Assembly (NCBI RefSeq): GCF_007981265.1
Contig: NZ_CP034363.1
Coordinates: forward strand, 1,240,001 to 1,304,000
Reading direction: 5' to 3'
DNA length: 64,000 nucleotides
Origin: Pantoea sp. CCBC3-3-1
GTDB taxonomy: Bacteria > Pseudomonadota > Gammaproteobacteria > Enterobacterales > Enterobacteriaceae
Part shown: positions 31,940-42,927 of the stretch, piece after piece
Layout of the letters: every line of letters begins with the position of its first letter
Position numbering within the stretch: position 1 is the first letter of the stretch
The notes under the pieces: generated by a model
The model's database searches: none
The model's input: only the letters and a program-made list of their open reading frames with translations
What the model was told of the DNA's origin: nothing
Made by a program: the position numbers and the translations under genes

Positions 31940-33598
31940 ATGAGCAAAGTCATTGAATGGGAGGATTTAACCTTCCCTGAGCGCGTTGCCATTAAATCCA
32001 AATCGACTAAGACGTTTCTCAACTTCACCCGGATCTGGTTTGAGATGGTGCAGGGTGACAGGTTACTGGTTAACTGGCATCACCGCCTGATGGCTTCAAA
32101 GATTGATGACCTGATCGCCGGTCGATTACAGCCTCGCAACCTGATTATCAACATCCCGCCAGGCGGAACGAAAACAGAATTCTTCTCCATTCACCTGCCC
32201 GCCTACGTTAACGCCCTGGTGCAGGAGAAGAGATTAAATCGCTTCCGAAATTTGAATATTTCGTTTGCTGACACGCTGGTTAAGCGCAACTCACGACGCA
32301 CCCGCGACATTATCAGCAGCAAAGAGTATCAGGAGCTGTGGCCGTGCTCGTTCGGCGTCAATCAGGCTGAAGAGTGGGAAATACTCGACAGCAAAGGCCG
32401 CTCTACAGGGCAGACAGTATCACGCTCCAGTAACGGGCAGATTACCGGTGGCCGTGGTGGCTACTATGGCGAGATGTTTTCCGGCATGGTCATGCTGGAC
32501 GACTACAACAAGCCCGTCGATATGCTCAGTGAGACGAAGCGCAACAGCGCCAACACTCTGCTGGTCAACACTATCCGCTCACGTCGCGGTGATAAGTCGA
32601 AAGAGCACCCAACGCCGTTTGTGAGCATTCAGCAGCGCTTGCATACCGATGACGCTACAGGATTCATGCTCAGTGGCGGGATGGGCGTCAACTTTCATCA
32701 CGTTGCCATTCCGGCGCTGATAAACGAGAAGTACATTCAGTCGCTGGCTGAACCCTGGCGATCACTATGCTGGGAAACGGTGAAGGATACCGAAAGCGTT
32801 ATCGTTTCTGGTGAGCGCTACTGGTCATACTGGCCGCAGATGGAAGATGTGAACGACCTCGTAGCCCTCTGGGAGCGCGACCGCTACACATTCCTTTCCC
32901 AATACCAGCAAAATCCGATGGCACTTACCGGCGGCATTCTCGAAACCGACTGGTTCCAGACTTACACCCGCCTGCCAAAGCTTCAGTATCGCTGCGTATA
33001 CGTCGATACAAACAGCGGCAAGGTAGAGGACTGGCTCGACTATACGGTATTCACACTTGCTGGCATGGGCGTTGATGGCAACCTCTACATCATTGATGTG
33101 GTGCGCGGACGCTGGGACCCGGAAGACCTGCTGAAAAAGGCAGAAGAGGTCTGGTCGAAGTGGAGTGCAAGCGGATCACTCCGCATGATGCCAATGCGGC
33201 ACATGGCAATCGAAGAGAAACAGGCCGGGCAAGGGTTGATTACCACGCTCAAGAAACGGCAGAGCATCCCCGTTAAAGAAATACCTCGCGGCATCGGACA
33301 GAACAAGCTGGTTCGATGCCTTAACGTCATTCCGCAGATTAAGACCGGCAAAGTGTTTGTGCCCGCGACGCATGACAGCAGCGGCGCCGCAGTGATGCAC
33401 ACCTATTACGAAGATAACTCGATCGCTGGAAACACCTCATGGGTGCTCACCGCAATGACCGAGTGCGCAGCGTTCTCTGCTGATGACAGTCACGATAACG
33501 ACGACATTCTGGATACCTGGATGGATGCCATTGACGACAACTTAATATCTGGTCGCGCACCGATGACTATCGATCCAAACCAACTCAGGAGAATTTAA
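31940..33598 (+). CDS. terL: Terminase large subunit
   Basis: The 552-residue packaging motor. The ATPase has a Walker-A-like 'IINIPPGGTKTEF' and Walker B 'GMVMLDDYNK'. The RNase H-like nuclease shows 'CVYVDTNSG' and the acidic 'HDNDDILDTWMDAID'. Complete; ends one base before the portal start. Confidence 0.95.
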   Translation: MSKVIEWEDLTFPERVAIKSKSTKTFLNFTRIWFEMVQGDRLLVNWHHRLMASKIDDLIAGRLQPRNLIINIPPGGTKTEFFSIHLPAYVNALVQEKRLNRFRNLNISFADTLVKRNSRRTRDIISSKEYQELWPCSFGVNQAEEWEILDSKGRSTGQTVSRSSNGQITGGRGGYYGEMFSGMVMLDDYNKPVDMLSETKRNSANTLLVNTIRSRRGDKSKEHPTPFVSIQQRLHTDDATGFMLSGGMGVNFHHVAIPALINEKYIQSLAEPWRSLCWETVKDTESVIVSGERYWSYWPQMEDVNDLVALWERDRYTFLSQYQQNPMALTGGILETDWFQTYTRLPKLQYRCVYVDTNSGKVEDWLDYTVFTLAGMGVDGNLYIIDVVRGRWDPEDLLKKAEEVWSKWSASGSLRMMPMRHMAIEEKQAGQGLITTLKKRQSIPVKEIPRGIGQNKLVRCLNVIPQIKTGKVFVPATHDSSGAAVMHTYYEDNSIAGNTSWVLTAMTECAAFSADDSHDNDDILDTWMDAIDDNLISGRAPMTIDPNQLRRI

Positions 33599-35131
33599 GT
33601 GTGGCCGTTTAAAAAGAAGATTGACGCCGCGCCTGAGCCGGTGAAAGAGCCTGAAAAGGTTCAGATGAAGATTAGCCCGGAGGCCGTAGCGTCTATTCAG
33701 CCAAAGCCAAAGCGTGAATTCCAGCGATACGAACCACCCAGGGGCGTTATTCCCGAAGCAATTAAATCCGCCATTCTGGCGATGGACTCAACGCCGTACG
33801 GTGAAATTAACGACGCCTACGCGATGGGTATGGGATACGGCAGCTTTGACAGCTTTCCTGGGTATCCTTATCTGGCAATGATGGCGCAGAAGCCTGAATA
33901 CCGGAAGATGGTTGGCACAATCGCTGAAGAGATGACGCGCAAGTGGATAAAGCTCCGCACGGTTGGCGATGACGACAAGTCAGACCGCGTCAAGGCCATT
34001 ACCGATGCGCTGGAACGCTTCAATGTACGGGAGAAATTCCGAGAGGCTGCTGAACATGATGGTTATTTCGGCGGCGGGCAGATTTATATCGACGTTCTGT
34101 CACCGAAAAAAGTTTCAGCATGGACGGACGATAACGAGCTTCAGAGCAAGCTATTCATCAGTGACAAGAAGATAACAAAAGGTAGCCTGCAAGGGTTTCA
34201 AGTTATCGAACCCGTCTGGACTTATCCAGGCGTCTACAACGCACAGAACCCTCTAAGCCCGGATTTCTACAAGCCGACGCAGTGGTTCGTCATGGGAAAA
34301 ACGGTTCACGCCAGCCGCATGATCGACTTCGTGTCGCGTCAGGTGCCTGACCTGCTGAAGGCCAGTTACAACTTCCGTGGGCTTTCACTGGTGCAGATGG
34401 CAGAGCCTTACGTGAACAACTGGCTGCGCACGCGTGACAGTGTCAGCGACATGATCCACTCATTCAGTATCCCGGTCATCGGTACGAATATGGGCAACGC
34501 TCTGACCGGCGGTTCTGTTGATCCGGTGCTGTACCGCCTTGAGCTTTTCAACCGATGCCGCGATAACCGTGGGGCGTTCGCAAAAGACAATGACGCAACT
34601 AATCCGGAGACGGTTGAGTTCGTCAATGCTCCACTGTCTGGCCTCGACACATTACAGGCTCAGTCGCAAGAGCATATGGCGTCCGTGTCCGGCATCCCGC
34701 TGGTTAAGTTGCTGGGTATCACACCGAACGGCCTTAATGCTTCATCAGACGGCGAAATCCGCGTTTTTTACGACTATATCCACTCGCTACAGCAGGCAAT
34801 GTTCAAAGAGCCTCTGAAGCGCGTGCTGGATGTTATTCAGTTGTCGGAATTCGGCGACATCGACCCTGATATCTATTTCGAGTTCGAGCCGCTTTACGAA
34901 ATGAGCGCGAAGGAAAGAGCAGATATCCGCCTGGTGGATGCGCAGACCGACGCGGTGTATGTCACCCAAGTGCAGGCGCTGTCTGCCAATGAGGTGCGCG
35001 AGAAGATTGCTGATGACCCTGACAGCCCATATCACTCACTGGATCTAAGCGATGACCTCGAAATCGAAGAAGACGACCTCGACGAAAACGAGGAGGGTGG
35101 CGAGCAAGACGATCCGCCCGACAAAACCTAA
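33599..35131 (+). CDS. Portal protein (DUF1073-type)
   Basis: A 510-residue portal forming the DNA entry ring. The family stretch 'YAMGMGYGSFDSFPGYPYLA' and 'EEMTRKWIKLRTVGDDDKSD' is typical of HI1409-like portals, and the acidic tail ('EIEEDDLDENEEGGEQ') is characteristic. It starts with GTG immediately after terL. The DUF1073 domain is also found fused to Acb1 in other phages, but no Acb1 part is seen here. Confidence 0.9.
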   Translation: MWPFKKKIDAAPEPVKEPEKVQMKISPEAVASIQPKPKREFQRYEPPRGVIPEAIKSAILAMDSTPYGEINDAYAMGMGYGSFDSFPGYPYLAMMAQKPEYRKMVGTIAEEMTRKWIKLRTVGDDDKSDRVKAITDALERFNVREKFREAAEHDGYFGGGQIYIDVLSPKKVSAWTDDNELQSKLFISDKKITKGSLQGFQVIEPVWTYPGVYNAQNPLSPDFYKPTQWFVMGKTVHASRMIDFVSRQVPDLLKASYNFRGLSLVQMAEPYVNNWLRTRDSVSDMIHSFSIPVIGTNMGNALTGGSVDPVLYRLELFNRCRDNRGAFAKDNDATNPETVEFVNAPLSGLDTLQAQSQEHMASVSGIPLVKLLGITPNGLNASSDGEIRVFYDYIHSLQQAMFKEPLKRVLDVIQLSEFGDIDPDIYFEFEPLYEMSAKERADIRLVDAQTDAVYVTQVQALSANEVREKIADDPDSPYHSLDLSDDLEIEEDDLDENEEGGEQDDPPDKT

Positions 35132-35870
35132 CGCAGGGGTTGAGGCCTGGTACCGCCGCAAGCTGGATTCACTCATCACCGAAATGAACGACTCGGTAGT
35201 CTACTGGCTGAAAGCGAACTACCGGGCATCCGGCGCTATGGCAATGGACGCATCGCCCGCGGTGTTTATGCGTGATGCGATGAATAAGCTGGCTAAGCGG
35301 TGGCAGAAGCGCTTCGACGATGTGGCCGCCAAACTCGCTGACCGGTTCGCAGGTCAGGCGCAGAAGAACTCTGATGTGTCTCTCTATAACGCATTGGAGA
35401 CAGCGGGCTTCACTGTTCCATTCAAGATGACGCCAGCGATGAACAACGCATTGCAGGCCACCATTGCTGAAAATGTTGGACTGATACGCAGCATCCCTGA
35501 GCAATACCTCACGCAGGTGCAGACGCTGGTTATGCAATCTGTAAGCCGTGGGCGTGACCTTTCGACGGTGGCTGATGAGCTGCAAAAGCGATACGGAATT
35601 ACCCGCCGCCGTGCAGCACTTATCGCACGCGATCAGAATAACAAAGCTACTGCGGTTATGCAGACAGCCAGGCAGCAGTCGCTCGGCATAACTGAGGGCA
35701 TCTGGCGACACTCTCACGCAGGTAAAGAGCCTCGCAAGTCACACGTTAAGGCCGATGGCGAGAAGTTCGATCTGTCGGAAGGCCTTTATCTTGATGGCAA
35801 GTGGACTCTTCCGGGTGAAGAGATTAACTGCCGCTGCACTTGGTCCCCGGTAATTCCTGGACTCAATTAA
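35052..35870 (+). CDS. Phage head morphogenesis protein (MuF/gp7-like)
   Basis: A 272-residue minor head protein. The C-terminal Mu F domain reads 'RRRAALIARDQNNKATAVMQ' and 'EGIWRHSHAGKEPRKSHVKA', ending in 'PGEEINCRCTWSPV'. Its 5' end overlaps the portal gene by 80 bp in another frame; a later start is possible but the coding overlap is common. Confidence 0.88.
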   Translation: MTSKSKKTTSTKTRRVASKTIRPTKPNAGVEAWYRRKLDSLITEMNDSVVYWLKANYRASGAMAMDASPAVFMRDAMNKLAKRWQKRFDDVAAKLADRFAGQAQKNSDVSLYNALETAGFTVPFKMTPAMNNALQATIAENVGLIRSIPEQYLTQVQTLVMQSVSRGRDLSTVADELQKRYGITRRRAALIARDQNNKATAVMQTARQQSLGITEGIWRHSHAGKEPRKSHVKADGEKFDLSEGLYLDGKWTLPGEEINCRCTWSPVIPGLN

Positions 35871-35882
35871 ACGGAAGCACAC

Positions 35883-37196
35883 ATGACTATCGAACGGTTA
35901 GCGTTTGACCGCGCATCCGTGCGCTCATTCGATGGTAACGGCAGGCTTCAGGTCACGAAGAGCAACATCAGCAAGGCGAATGTCTGCCCCTACTATGGGC
36001 GAGAGATTCCCGATGCCGAGGCACTGGGTTTAGAGCCGGACAAGATTTACCGGTTGTATCGCCACCCTGACGAACTGAAGAAAGCCGCACCAACATTCAA
36101 CAACATTCCTGTTCTCTGCATCCATACCCCTGACTTCCCCGGTGACCCACCTCGCGAATATCGCGTAGGTACGACTCACTCTGGCTGTGATTTCGATGGC
36201 ACCTATCTCTGCAACGGCCTGTCCGTCTGGGATAACTCAGCCATCGCGGGTATCGAGACTGAAGAGCAGAAAGAACTGTCATCGTCGTATCAGTACGTCG
36301 CTGACATGACTCCCGGCGAAACACCAGACGGCGAAGCATTTGATGGCGTCATGCGTGACATCGTCGGGAACCACGTTGCACTGGTCGAAACCGGCCGCGC
36401 AGGTAGCGACGTACTGGTCGCTGATTCACTCCCACTGGAGCTTAAATACATGAAGTTAGACCGCAAAGGCGTTGCCGCACGTGCCGCGCTGGGAGCGTTT
36501 CTGAAGCCGCGCCTGGCTCAGGATGCTGCACCCAAAGACCTCACCGCCATCCTGAATGCGAACAAATCACCAAAGACGATCGCTCAGGCCATTATCGCAA
36601 AATACAAAACCAAGCTGGCCGCCGACATGGAGCTGGAGCCTGAAGAGCTGGTTGAAATCATCGAAGCGTCCGCTGAAGGCATCGAGCCGGAAGAAGAACC
36701 GAAAGTGGCTGGCGATGACGACAACGAGTCGATCATCTCCCTGCTGCGTGAAGCTGGCGTGCCCGAAGAGGTGATTGCCAAAATCGCTGCTGCCCTGTCA
36801 CCTGCCGTCGCCGAAGATGAAGACAAAGACGACGATAAGAAAGACGAAAAAGACAAGGTGTCCAAAACTGCTATGGACTCCGCTATTCGCCTGGCGCAGG
36901 ACAGTGCAACCAAAGCAGCTGCTGAGAACTTCCGCAAAGTGCGTGAAGCAGAGCAGGCTGTGCGGCCGCTGATTGGCGATGTGGTGGCTATGGACTCCGC
37001 TGAGGACGTTTACCGCACTGCTCTTGAGCAGGCTGAAGTAGATATCGCTGGCGTGCATCCATCAGCTTTTCCTTCGCTGGTAAAAATGGCGATTAGCCAG
37101 AAAGAAAACAAACGTCCTGTCATTGCTCAGGATTCCGCTTCTATCAGCGATTTCGAGAAAGCATTCCCGACCGCTGGCAAGTTAAAACGAGGCTAA
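35883..37196 (+). CDS. DUF2213 head protein (protease/scaffold-like)
   Basis: A 437-residue protein. The N-terminal DUF2213 domain ('[20 protein letters not shown]', '[20 protein letters not shown]') resembles prohead-protease-type folds, with His and a downstream acidic scaffold-like region rich in D, E and K ('[15 protein letters not shown]'). Position before cement and capsid genes supports a role in prohead assembly. Confidence 0.82.
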   Translation: MTIERLAFDRASVRSFDGNGRLQVTKSNISKANVCPYYGREIPDAEALGLEPDKIYRLYRHPDELKKAAPTFNNIPVLCIHTPDFPGDPPREYRVGTTHSGCDFDGTYLCNGLSVWDNSAIAGIETEEQKELSSSYQYVADMTPGETPDGEAFDGVMRDIVGNHVALVETGRAGSDVLVADSLPLELKYMKLDRKGVAARAALGAFLKPRLAQDAAPKDLTAILNANKSPKTIAQAIIAKYKTKLAADMELEPEELVEIIEASAEGIEPEEEPKVAGDDDNESIISLLREAGVPEEVIAKIAAALSPAVAEDEDKDDDKKDEKDKVSKTAMDSAIRLAQDSATKAAAENFRKVREAEQAVRPLIGDVVAMDSAEDVYRTALEQAEVDIAGVHPSAFPSLVKMAISQKENKRPVIAQDSASISDFEKAFPTAGKLKRG

Positions 37197-37199
37197 GAA

Positions 37200-37685
37200 A
37201 TGGCTAACACTTTTCAGAGCGTAATTAACCAGTATCCAGCCCCGGGCGTTGAAGGTGGTTTCGCTAGCACTAACGATCACATGACCTTTCTCGCTGGCGA
37301 GGCGGCCCTGGTGTCTGGTACGAACGGACTGACTGTTGGGCGCTTTGCCTGGGCAGTTAATGGCGTCGCATCCAATACTGGAACCGGCGCACCTTCTGGC
37401 TTCGTGCACCGTGACGGCCAGGCGGCAATTACTACCTGGTTGGGCAGCGACTCTAACGTCATTCAGTCCGGTCGTGAAGTAACACTGATGACACGTGGCG
37501 ACTTCTGGGCGCGCACTTCTACCGCGGCAACTCGCGGTCAGAAAATCTTCGCATCACTGACCACCGGACAGGTTCAGACCGGGGCAACTGGTGCAACCAT
37601 CGATGGATACGTCGAAACAAACTTTGCCGCCGGTAGCGCATGTGATGCGGGCGAGCTTGTCAAAATCAGCACCTGGAGCAACTAA
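37200..37685 (+). CDS. Capsid cement/decoration protein
   Basis: A 161-residue protein of the structural-cement type found before DUF2184 capsid genes ('[20 protein letters not shown]', '[15 protein letters not shown]', '[15 protein letters not shown]'). Predicted to bind the outside of the capsid. Stop overlaps the capsid ATG. Confidence 0.75.
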   Translation: MANTFQSVINQYPAPGVEGGFASTNDHMTFLAGEAALVSGTNGLTVGRFAWAVNGVASNTGTGAPSGFVHRDGQAAITTWLGSDSNVIQSGREVTLMTRGDFWARTSTAATRGQKIFASLTTGQVQTGATGATIDGYVETNFAAGSACDAGELVKISTWSN

Positions 37686-38719
37686 TGAACGAATTTCAGA
37701 AGCACTACGCCGCAGCGAGCGGTAAATACGGCATCGTGCTGCCGGGTGCGAAAGACTACCTGAAGCCGGAATTCGCGGATAACTTCGCCCTGGCGATGGA
37801 TGCTCAGCCAACCATGGTTACCACCGGCAGCTCAGGTATCCCGGCTTACTTCACCAACTACGTTGACCCTGAGCTGATCCGCGTTCTGGTCACTCCGATG
37901 AAAGCAGCTGAAATCATCGGTGAAGTGAAAAAAGGTGACTGGACCACGCTTACCGCGCAATTCCCGATCGTGGAATCAGCAGGTGAAACCAGCTCCTATG
38001 GTGACTACAACCACAACGGCATGACCGCGGCTAACGTCAACTGGGTAGCCCGTCAGTCTTACCACTACCAGACCCATACCCGCTGGGGTGAGCGTGAGCT
38101 GGATATGTACGGCGCAGCGCGTATCGGTTATGCGGCCGAACTGAACGTGGCTTCTGCTCTGGTTCTGAACAAGTTCCAGAACAAATCCTACTTCTACGGC
38201 ATTTCCGGTCTGCAAAACTATGGCCTGCTGAATGACCCGTCTCTGCCGGCATCGATCACGCCAAATGCAACCGGCACCGGCAGCGGCGTTATATGGTCAA
38301 CAAAAGACGGTCAGGCTGTCTATGACGATATCGCGAAACTCTACGGTCAATTGGTTGCACAAACCAAAGGCCTGATTGAGCGCGACTCTCCAATGACGCT
38401 GGCAATGTCGCCAACTGCTGAAGTGGCTCTGACTAAGACGAATATGTACAACGTCAACGTCTCCGATCTGCTGAAGAAAAACTTCCCGAACCTGACTATC
38501 AAGACTGCAGTTGAATACTCAACTCCGGCCGGTGAGATGGTTCAGCTGATTGCAGATCGCCTGGGTGAGCAGGACACCGCTTACGCCGCCTTCACTGAGA
38601 AGATGCGCGCACATGCTGTGGTGACTGAAGAATCATCCTGGAAGCAGAAAAAATCTGGCGGCACCTGGGGTGCAATCATTCGTCAACCGCTCGCTATCGC
38701 GACAATGCTGGGAGTTTAA
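37685..38719 (+). CDS. Major capsid protein (DUF2184-type)
   Basis: A 344-residue HK97-fold shell protein. '[20 protein letters not shown]', '[18 protein letters not shown]' and '[20 protein letters not shown]' match the DUF2184 family. Context (cement upstream, neck genes downstream) agrees. Confidence 0.9.
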   Translation: MNEFQKHYAAASGKYGIVLPGAKDYLKPEFADNFALAMDAQPTMVTTGSSGIPAYFTNYVDPELIRVLVTPMKAAEIIGEVKKGDWTTLTAQFPIVESAGETSSYGDYNHNGMTAANVNWVARQSYHYQTHTRWGERELDMYGAARIGYAAELNVASALVLNKFQNKSYFYGISGLQNYGLLNDPSLPASITPNATGTGSGVIWSTKDGQAVYDDIAKLYGQLVAQTKGLIERDSPMTLAMSPTAEVALTKTNMYNVNVSDLLKKNFPNLTIKTAVEYSTPAGEMVQLIADRLGEQDTAYAAFTEKMRAHAVVTEESSWKQKKSGGTWGAIIRQPLAIATMLGV

Positions 38720-38722
38720 ATC

Positions 38723-39049
38723 ATGTCTGAAGTCGTAACCGTTGGCTGCAAATTGCCAAATGGCCTGGTGATTGATATCGATGGCTACACCGTCACGCTG
38801 AACGGTGCTAACTCCTCAAATATCGTTGGAGGCTACGGCCTGACCGAGAACGTCGATAAGGCTGCTTTCGATAAGTGGCTCAAGGCTCATGGCGATCAGG
38901 CTTACGTAAAAAATGAACTGGTTTTTGCTCAGGCTAAAACCAACAGCGCTGAGTCGAAAGCAAAAGAAAATGCTGACGTTAAATCCGGTCTCGAAGGCCT
39001 GCCGCAGGACAACCCGGCGCCGGGCGTAACCAAATCAGACGGTAAGTAA
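38723..39049 (+). CDS. Small virion-associated protein, 108 aa
   Basis: An N-terminal beta-rich part ('[20 protein letters not shown]') and a Lys/Glu-rich C-terminal half. Such proteins regularly follow DUF2184 capsids; probably a capsid or head-completion component, not further assignable. Confidence 0.65.
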   Translation: MSEVVTVGCKLPNGLVIDIDGYTVTLNGANSSNIVGGYGLTENVDKAAFDKWLKAHGDQAYVKNELVFAQAKTNSAESKAKENADVKSGLEGLPQDNPAPGVTKSDGK

Positions 39050-39051
39050 AA

Positions 39052-39495
39052 ATGGCTATTGTTGCTTTTGATATTGCCGTGTTCCGCACGCGTTACCCGG
39101 AATTCGATACGGTAAATGACTCGTTGCTGAATGCATATTTTTCAGAGGCAACGATTTACCTGAATAACACCGATGCAAGCCCGGTCACTGATGTGAATCA
39201 GCGGGCAGTTTTACTGAACATGCTGGTTGCTCATCTGGCTGCGTTAAATAGCGGCGTTGGTGGGCAGGCGGCGTCAGGGTTAGTGGGGCGGGTAACGAGC
39301 GCTTCCGAGGGGTCTGTCTCTGTTTCCGTTGATGCCGGACCGTCATCCGCATCCTCATGGTGGTACATGCAGACGCCTTATGGCGCTCAGTACTGGCAGA
39401 TAACAGCCCCTTACCGGACTATGCGTTACCTGCCCGGCGGTTCGCCGTCAATGTATCCCTATCACTACAACCGCAGAGGTTATTGCCGGAGGTAG
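39052..39495 (+). CDS. DUF4054 head-tail connector protein
   Basis: A 147-residue adaptor-type protein ('[20 protein letters not shown]', '[14 protein letters not shown]') with an aromatic C-terminus ('[20 protein letters not shown]'). It occupies the head-completion position directly after the capsid genes. Confidence 0.8.
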   Translation: MAIVAFDIAVFRTRYPEFDTVNDSLLNAYFSEATIYLNNTDASPVTDVNQRAVLLNMLVAHLAALNSGVGGQAASGLVGRVTSASEGSVSVSVDAGPSSASSWWYMQTPYGAQYWQITAPYRTMRYLPGGSPSMYPYHYNRRGYCRR

Positions 39496-39497
39496 TT

Positions 39498-40073
39498 ATG
39501 TCGGATCTAACAGGCGGAGAGAAGCTGCAAAAATACCTTGAGGAGATTGAGAGCAACCTCAGTTCCGGTGCTGGCCTCAAGGTTGGGTTTCTTGAAGGGG
39601 CAACCTATCCAGATGGAACTTCGGTTCCCATGGTGGCAGCAGTGCAGGAGTTTGGTGGTTCAATCGATATTCCAGCCAGAACGCAGACTATCTACCGCCG
39701 ATTCAATGAGCGCACTGGCAACATCGATGATTACCGATTTGTTAAAGCTTCCAGGGCCAACCTTGCTCAAACAGTGCAGGTTCCAGCCCATACTATTACC
39801 ATCCCATCACGACCTTTTTTCCGTCAAATGTTGGCTGAGAAGAGTCCTTCCTGGGGTTCGGATATGGCGGAAATCATGAAGTCCAGCGACTATGACGCCA
39901 AGAAAACACTTTCTCTCATGGGTGAGCGGATTGCCGGACAGTTGAGGGAATCCATTACCACCATGGCTGAGCCGCCAAACGCTACATCTACCGTCAGAAA
40001 GAAGGGATTCAATAACCCTCTGATCGACTCGGGACACATGCAATCAAGTGTTGATTATGAGGTGGAAGAATGA
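39498..40073 (+). CDS. Neck/tail-completion protein, 191 aa
   Basis: HK97 gp10-like layout: 'LKVGFLEGATYPDGTSVPMV', 'AAVQEFGGSIDIPARTQTIY', 'IPSRPFFRQMLAE' and a C-terminal 'NPLIDSGHMQSSVDYEVEE'. The start at 39498 follows an AGGTAG SD. Probably a tail-terminator-side neck protein. Confidence 0.75.
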   Translation: MSDLTGGEKLQKYLEEIESNLSSGAGLKVGFLEGATYPDGTSVPMVAAVQEFGGSIDIPARTQTIYRRFNERTGNIDDYRFVKASRANLAQTVQVPAHTITIPSRPFFRQMLAEKSPSWGSDMAEIMKSSDYDAKKTLSLMGERIAGQLRESITTMAEPPNATSTVRKKGFNNPLIDSGHMQSSVDYEVEE

Positions 40074-40447
40074 ACCTACACGGCATTGTGCGCCGCGCCA
40101 TTAACACAGTTAACCCTGATGTGAAGTGTGCGATTTATATCAGCACAGGAACAACAACAACAGCCGCTGGTAAGCGTGTTCCTTCATACGCTGACCCGGT
40201 TGATGTGATGGGGCAGGTTCAGCCGATCAGCTCTGATGACCTAAAGCATCTCGATAACCTCAATTTGCAGGGATATATGAAGTCCATTCACCTCAACGGC
40301 AGTTTTGAAGGGGTTAACAGGCTCAAGCAGAAAGGCGGAGATCGGGTTGTTATTGAAAGCACTGGCGAGGAATGGCTTACCGTTCAGGTTCTGGAGCAGT
40401 GGACAGACTGGTGTCGGATAGCTGTCAGATTACAGGTGCCGACATGA
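40070..40447 (+). CDS. Neck protein, 125 aa
   Basis: A beta-rich protein ('YADPVDVMGQVQPISSDDLK', 'LNGSFEGVNRLKQKGGDRVV', 'WLTVQVLEQWTDWCRI') of head-tail connector type, overlapping both neighbours by four bases. Exact role unassigned. Confidence 0.7.
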   Translation: MNLHGIVRRAINTVNPDVKCAIYISTGTTTTAAGKRVPSYADPVDVMGQVQPISSDDLKHLDNLNLQGYMKSIHLNGSFEGVNRLKQKGGDRVVIESTGEEWLTVQVLEQWTDWCRIAVRLQVPT

Positions 40448-40983
40448 GCGCGACAATAAGCATTACCCAGGATGATCTGACAACCGCCTTGCGCGGTTTT
40501 TTATTGTCCCTGATAGACGCAGAAGTTTTTCTTTCGCAGGAAAACAACACGCCAATGCCGAACGGTGATTTCGTCACCATGACGCCAATGTTTATCACCG
40601 GCCTGTCTACAAACCGTGTCGCATATAACGACCCGGGTGCCGGCCAGGGAAGTGAGCTAACGCAGCGTAGCAATCAGTGGCGATGCCAGCTGGATTTCTA
40701 CGGTAAATCAGCACAGGAAATGGCGGCCATCGTAGGCACCATGATCCGCTCTGAATATTCCGCTAACTGGTTTCGCCAGAACAGCTATCCGGTAACCCCG
40801 CTTTATGCGGGAGAGCCACACCAAACAACGATGATCAACGCAGAGCAGCAGTATGAAAGCCGCTGGACGCTCGATTTCATCGCACAATTCAACGCCGTGA
40901 TTTCCACACCTCTGGATTTCATGGGCAGCATCACTGTTGGCACTGTTGCCGCAGATTTAAAATACCCACCGGAGAGTGCATAA
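40444..40983 (+). CDS. Phage neck terminator protein
   Basis: A 179-residue protein starting 'MSATISITQDDLTTALRGFL'. 'WRCQLDFYGKSAQEMAAIVG' and the C-terminal 'RWTLDFIAQFNAVISTP' fit the neck/tail terminator family found before DUF3383 sheaths. The longer open frame upstream lacks an SD. Confidence 0.75.
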   Translation: MSATISITQDDLTTALRGFLLSLIDAEVFLSQENNTPMPNGDFVTMTPMFITGLSTNRVAYNDPGAGQGSELTQRSNQWRCQLDFYGKSAQEMAAIVGTMIRSEYSANWFRQNSYPVTPLYAGEPHQTTMINAEQQYESRWTLDFIAQFNAVISTPLDFMGSITVGTVAADLKYPPESA

Positions 40984-42462
40984 ATGGCAATCCCATTACG
41001 TAAAGACGTACAGATTAACCCTGGCGTGCTGCCTGCTGGCGGATCGGCGGTTGATTTGAACGGCCTTATCCTTACCGACAGCGCTTATGCTCCGGTCGGG
41101 GCATTACTGACGTTCACCAGTAAAGAAGACGTGGCCAGCTACTTTGGTAACCAGTCCACTGAATACAATATGGCTGTGATTTACTTCACCGGTTATGACA
41201 ACTCCAGTAAAACGCCAGGCGCTCTGCTTTTCTCGCGCTTCAACTCCGATCCTGTCGCTGCATTCCTGCGCTCCGGGTCAATGGCTAAAGTCACTATCGA
41301 TCAGCTTAAGCTGATGAGCGGAGTTTTAACCCTGTCGGTAGACGGGACGTCCCGGACGTCAACGAATATTGACTTCAGCGGAGTCAACAGCTTTGCAGCC
41401 GCTGCGGAAGCAATTAAGACTGGTATCGGTAACACGGTCGATGTGACATTCGACACCACGCAAAAAGCTTTCATCATCAAGTCTACTAAAACAGGCGCCA
41501 CAAGCTCCATCACCTATGCAACCGGAACGCTGTCTGCCGGGCTTAAGCTGACATCGTCCACCGGTGCCGTTTTGTCGCAGGGTGCCGCATCTGCTGTAGC
41601 AACTGACTATATGACCGGTGTTCTTGCTCAGTCACAGGACTGGGCGATGTTTACTACCTCTTTCGAAGCGACAACCGCACAGCATCTGGCTTTGTCCGCG
41701 TGGGTATCGGCTGAGAATTACCGGTTCGGTTACGCCGCACACACCCTTGAGGGGGTCGCACTGGTACCGGGCAGCACCGACGCGCTGGCATATCAGGTTA
41801 TTACAACAAACGACTATGCAAATGTGGTGCTGGTTTATGGCGACGCAGTTAAAGCCGCCAGCGCTCTCGGTTACGCCGCTGCGCTGGACTTTGAGCGACA
41901 GGAAGGTCGCGTGCCGTTTAAGTTCCGATCTGTATCCGGCCTGTCCGCAGATGTCACCACTTCATCTGACTACGACGCGCTGATCGCCAACGGATACAAC
42001 TTCTACGGCGCCTACACAGCGAACAACTATTCGACCGCATACTGGGCTGACGGCACTATTACCGGTGATTTCACCTGGCTGGACTCGTTCTGCTTCCAGA
42101 TCTGGCTTAACGCTAACCTGGCACAGGATGCTATCGAGCTGTTCCAGTCCAATCGCTCTATCCCTTACAACGCCCGCGGCAAAGCGATCATTGAAGCTTC
42201 ATTCGCTGACACGATTGCTCAGGGCGTGTTGTTTGGTGGCATTCGTACCGGCGTGACGCTGTCCAGCGCTCAGCAGTCAGAAATTACCAACGCTGTCGGA
42301 ACGGATATTTCCGCTTCACTGCTGGCAAAAGGGTATTACCTCTATATCGCCGACGCCACAGCAGAACAACGAGCGGCCCGCACCAGCCCAAGTATGACCT
42401 TCTGGTACTGCGATGGCGGATGCGTTCAGAAAATCACTCTCGCCTCAATTGAAGTCCAGTAA
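40984..42462 (+). CDS. Tail sheath protein (DUF3383)
   Basis: A 492-residue contractile sheath subunit. The N-terminus '[20 protein letters not shown]', the middle 'AFFVL'-type repeats and '[20 protein letters not shown]' with '[15 protein letters not shown]' are characteristic of DUF3383. Its presence shows that the virion is a myovirus, unlike lambda. Confidence 0.92.
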   Translation: MAIPLRKDVQINPGVLPAGGSAVDLNGLILTDSAYAPVGALLTFTSKEDVASYFGNQSTEYNMAVIYFTGYDNSSKTPGALLFSRFNSDPVAAFLRSGSMAKVTIDQLKLMSGVLTLSVDGTSRTSTNIDFSGVNSFAAAAEAIKTGIGNTVDVTFDTTQKAFIIKSTKTGATSSITYATGTLSAGLKLTSSTGAVLSQGAASAVATDYMTGVLAQSQDWAMFTTSFEATTAQHLALSAWVSAENYRFGYAAHTLEGVALVPGSTDALAYQVITTNDYANVVLVYGDAVKAASALGYAAALDFERQEGRVPFKFRSVSGLSADVTTSSDYDALIANGYNFYGAYTANNYSTAYWADGTITGDFTWLDSFCFQIWLNANLAQDAIELFQSNRSIPYNARGKAIIEASFADTIAQGVLFGGIRTGVTLSSAQQSEITNAVGTDISASLLAKGYYLYIADATAEQRAARTSPSMTFWYCDGGCVQKITLASIEVQ

Positions 42463-42472
42463 GGAGCCGTAA

Positions 42473-42919
42473 ATGGCCGGAAATAACACTATTACCAGTG
42501 CTGACGCTATTTTTGCTCTCACTGTGACAAACCTGTACCCGAGCGCACAAACGCTGGAAGGCTACGCTGCTGATGCGATGTTTGCTCTGGGCGATACCGA
42601 GATGGCGGTTTCTGTCCGTGGTGCGGATGGCAAGTTGTCTGCTGGCTTCGTCTTCGGCGAATATCTTCAGACCATCACGATTATGCCGGACAGCCCAAGC
42701 CGCCAGATTTTTGAAACATGGCAGCTGACTACGCAAACGTCTAAAGCTGTTTTTCGCTGCAACGCCACGATCATCCTCCCGGCCATCGGCCGCAAGTTCA
42801 CCATGACAAATGGTGTTTTGCAGCGTGCCAAAGCAATCCCGGACGCTAACCGCGTATTGCAGCAAATGACCTACCAGATCAACTGGGAAACGGTCACCTC
42901 TGAAGCCTACAACGCATAA
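42473..42919 (+). CDS. Tail tube protein (DUF3277)
   Basis: A 148-residue tube subunit paired with the DUF3383 sheath: 'ADAIFALTVTNLYPSAQTLE', 'GFVFGEYLQTITIMPDSPSR' and 'TNGVLQRAKAIPDANRVLQQ'. Complete. Confidence 0.88.
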   Translation: MAGNNTITSADAIFALTVTNLYPSAQTLEGYAADAMFALGDTEMAVSVRGADGKLSAGFVFGEYLQTITIMPDSPSRQIFETWQLTTQTSKAVFRCNATIILPAIGRKFTMTNGVLQRAKAIPDANRVLQQMTYQINWETVTSEAYNA

Positions 42920-42927
42920 GGTCAGAT

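Noticed and set aside
33599..35131. Acb1 anti-CBASS nuclease fused to the portal
   Set aside because: The DUF1073 domain is shared with Acb1 fusions, but no 2H phosphoesterase HxT pair follows; the protein has normal portal length.
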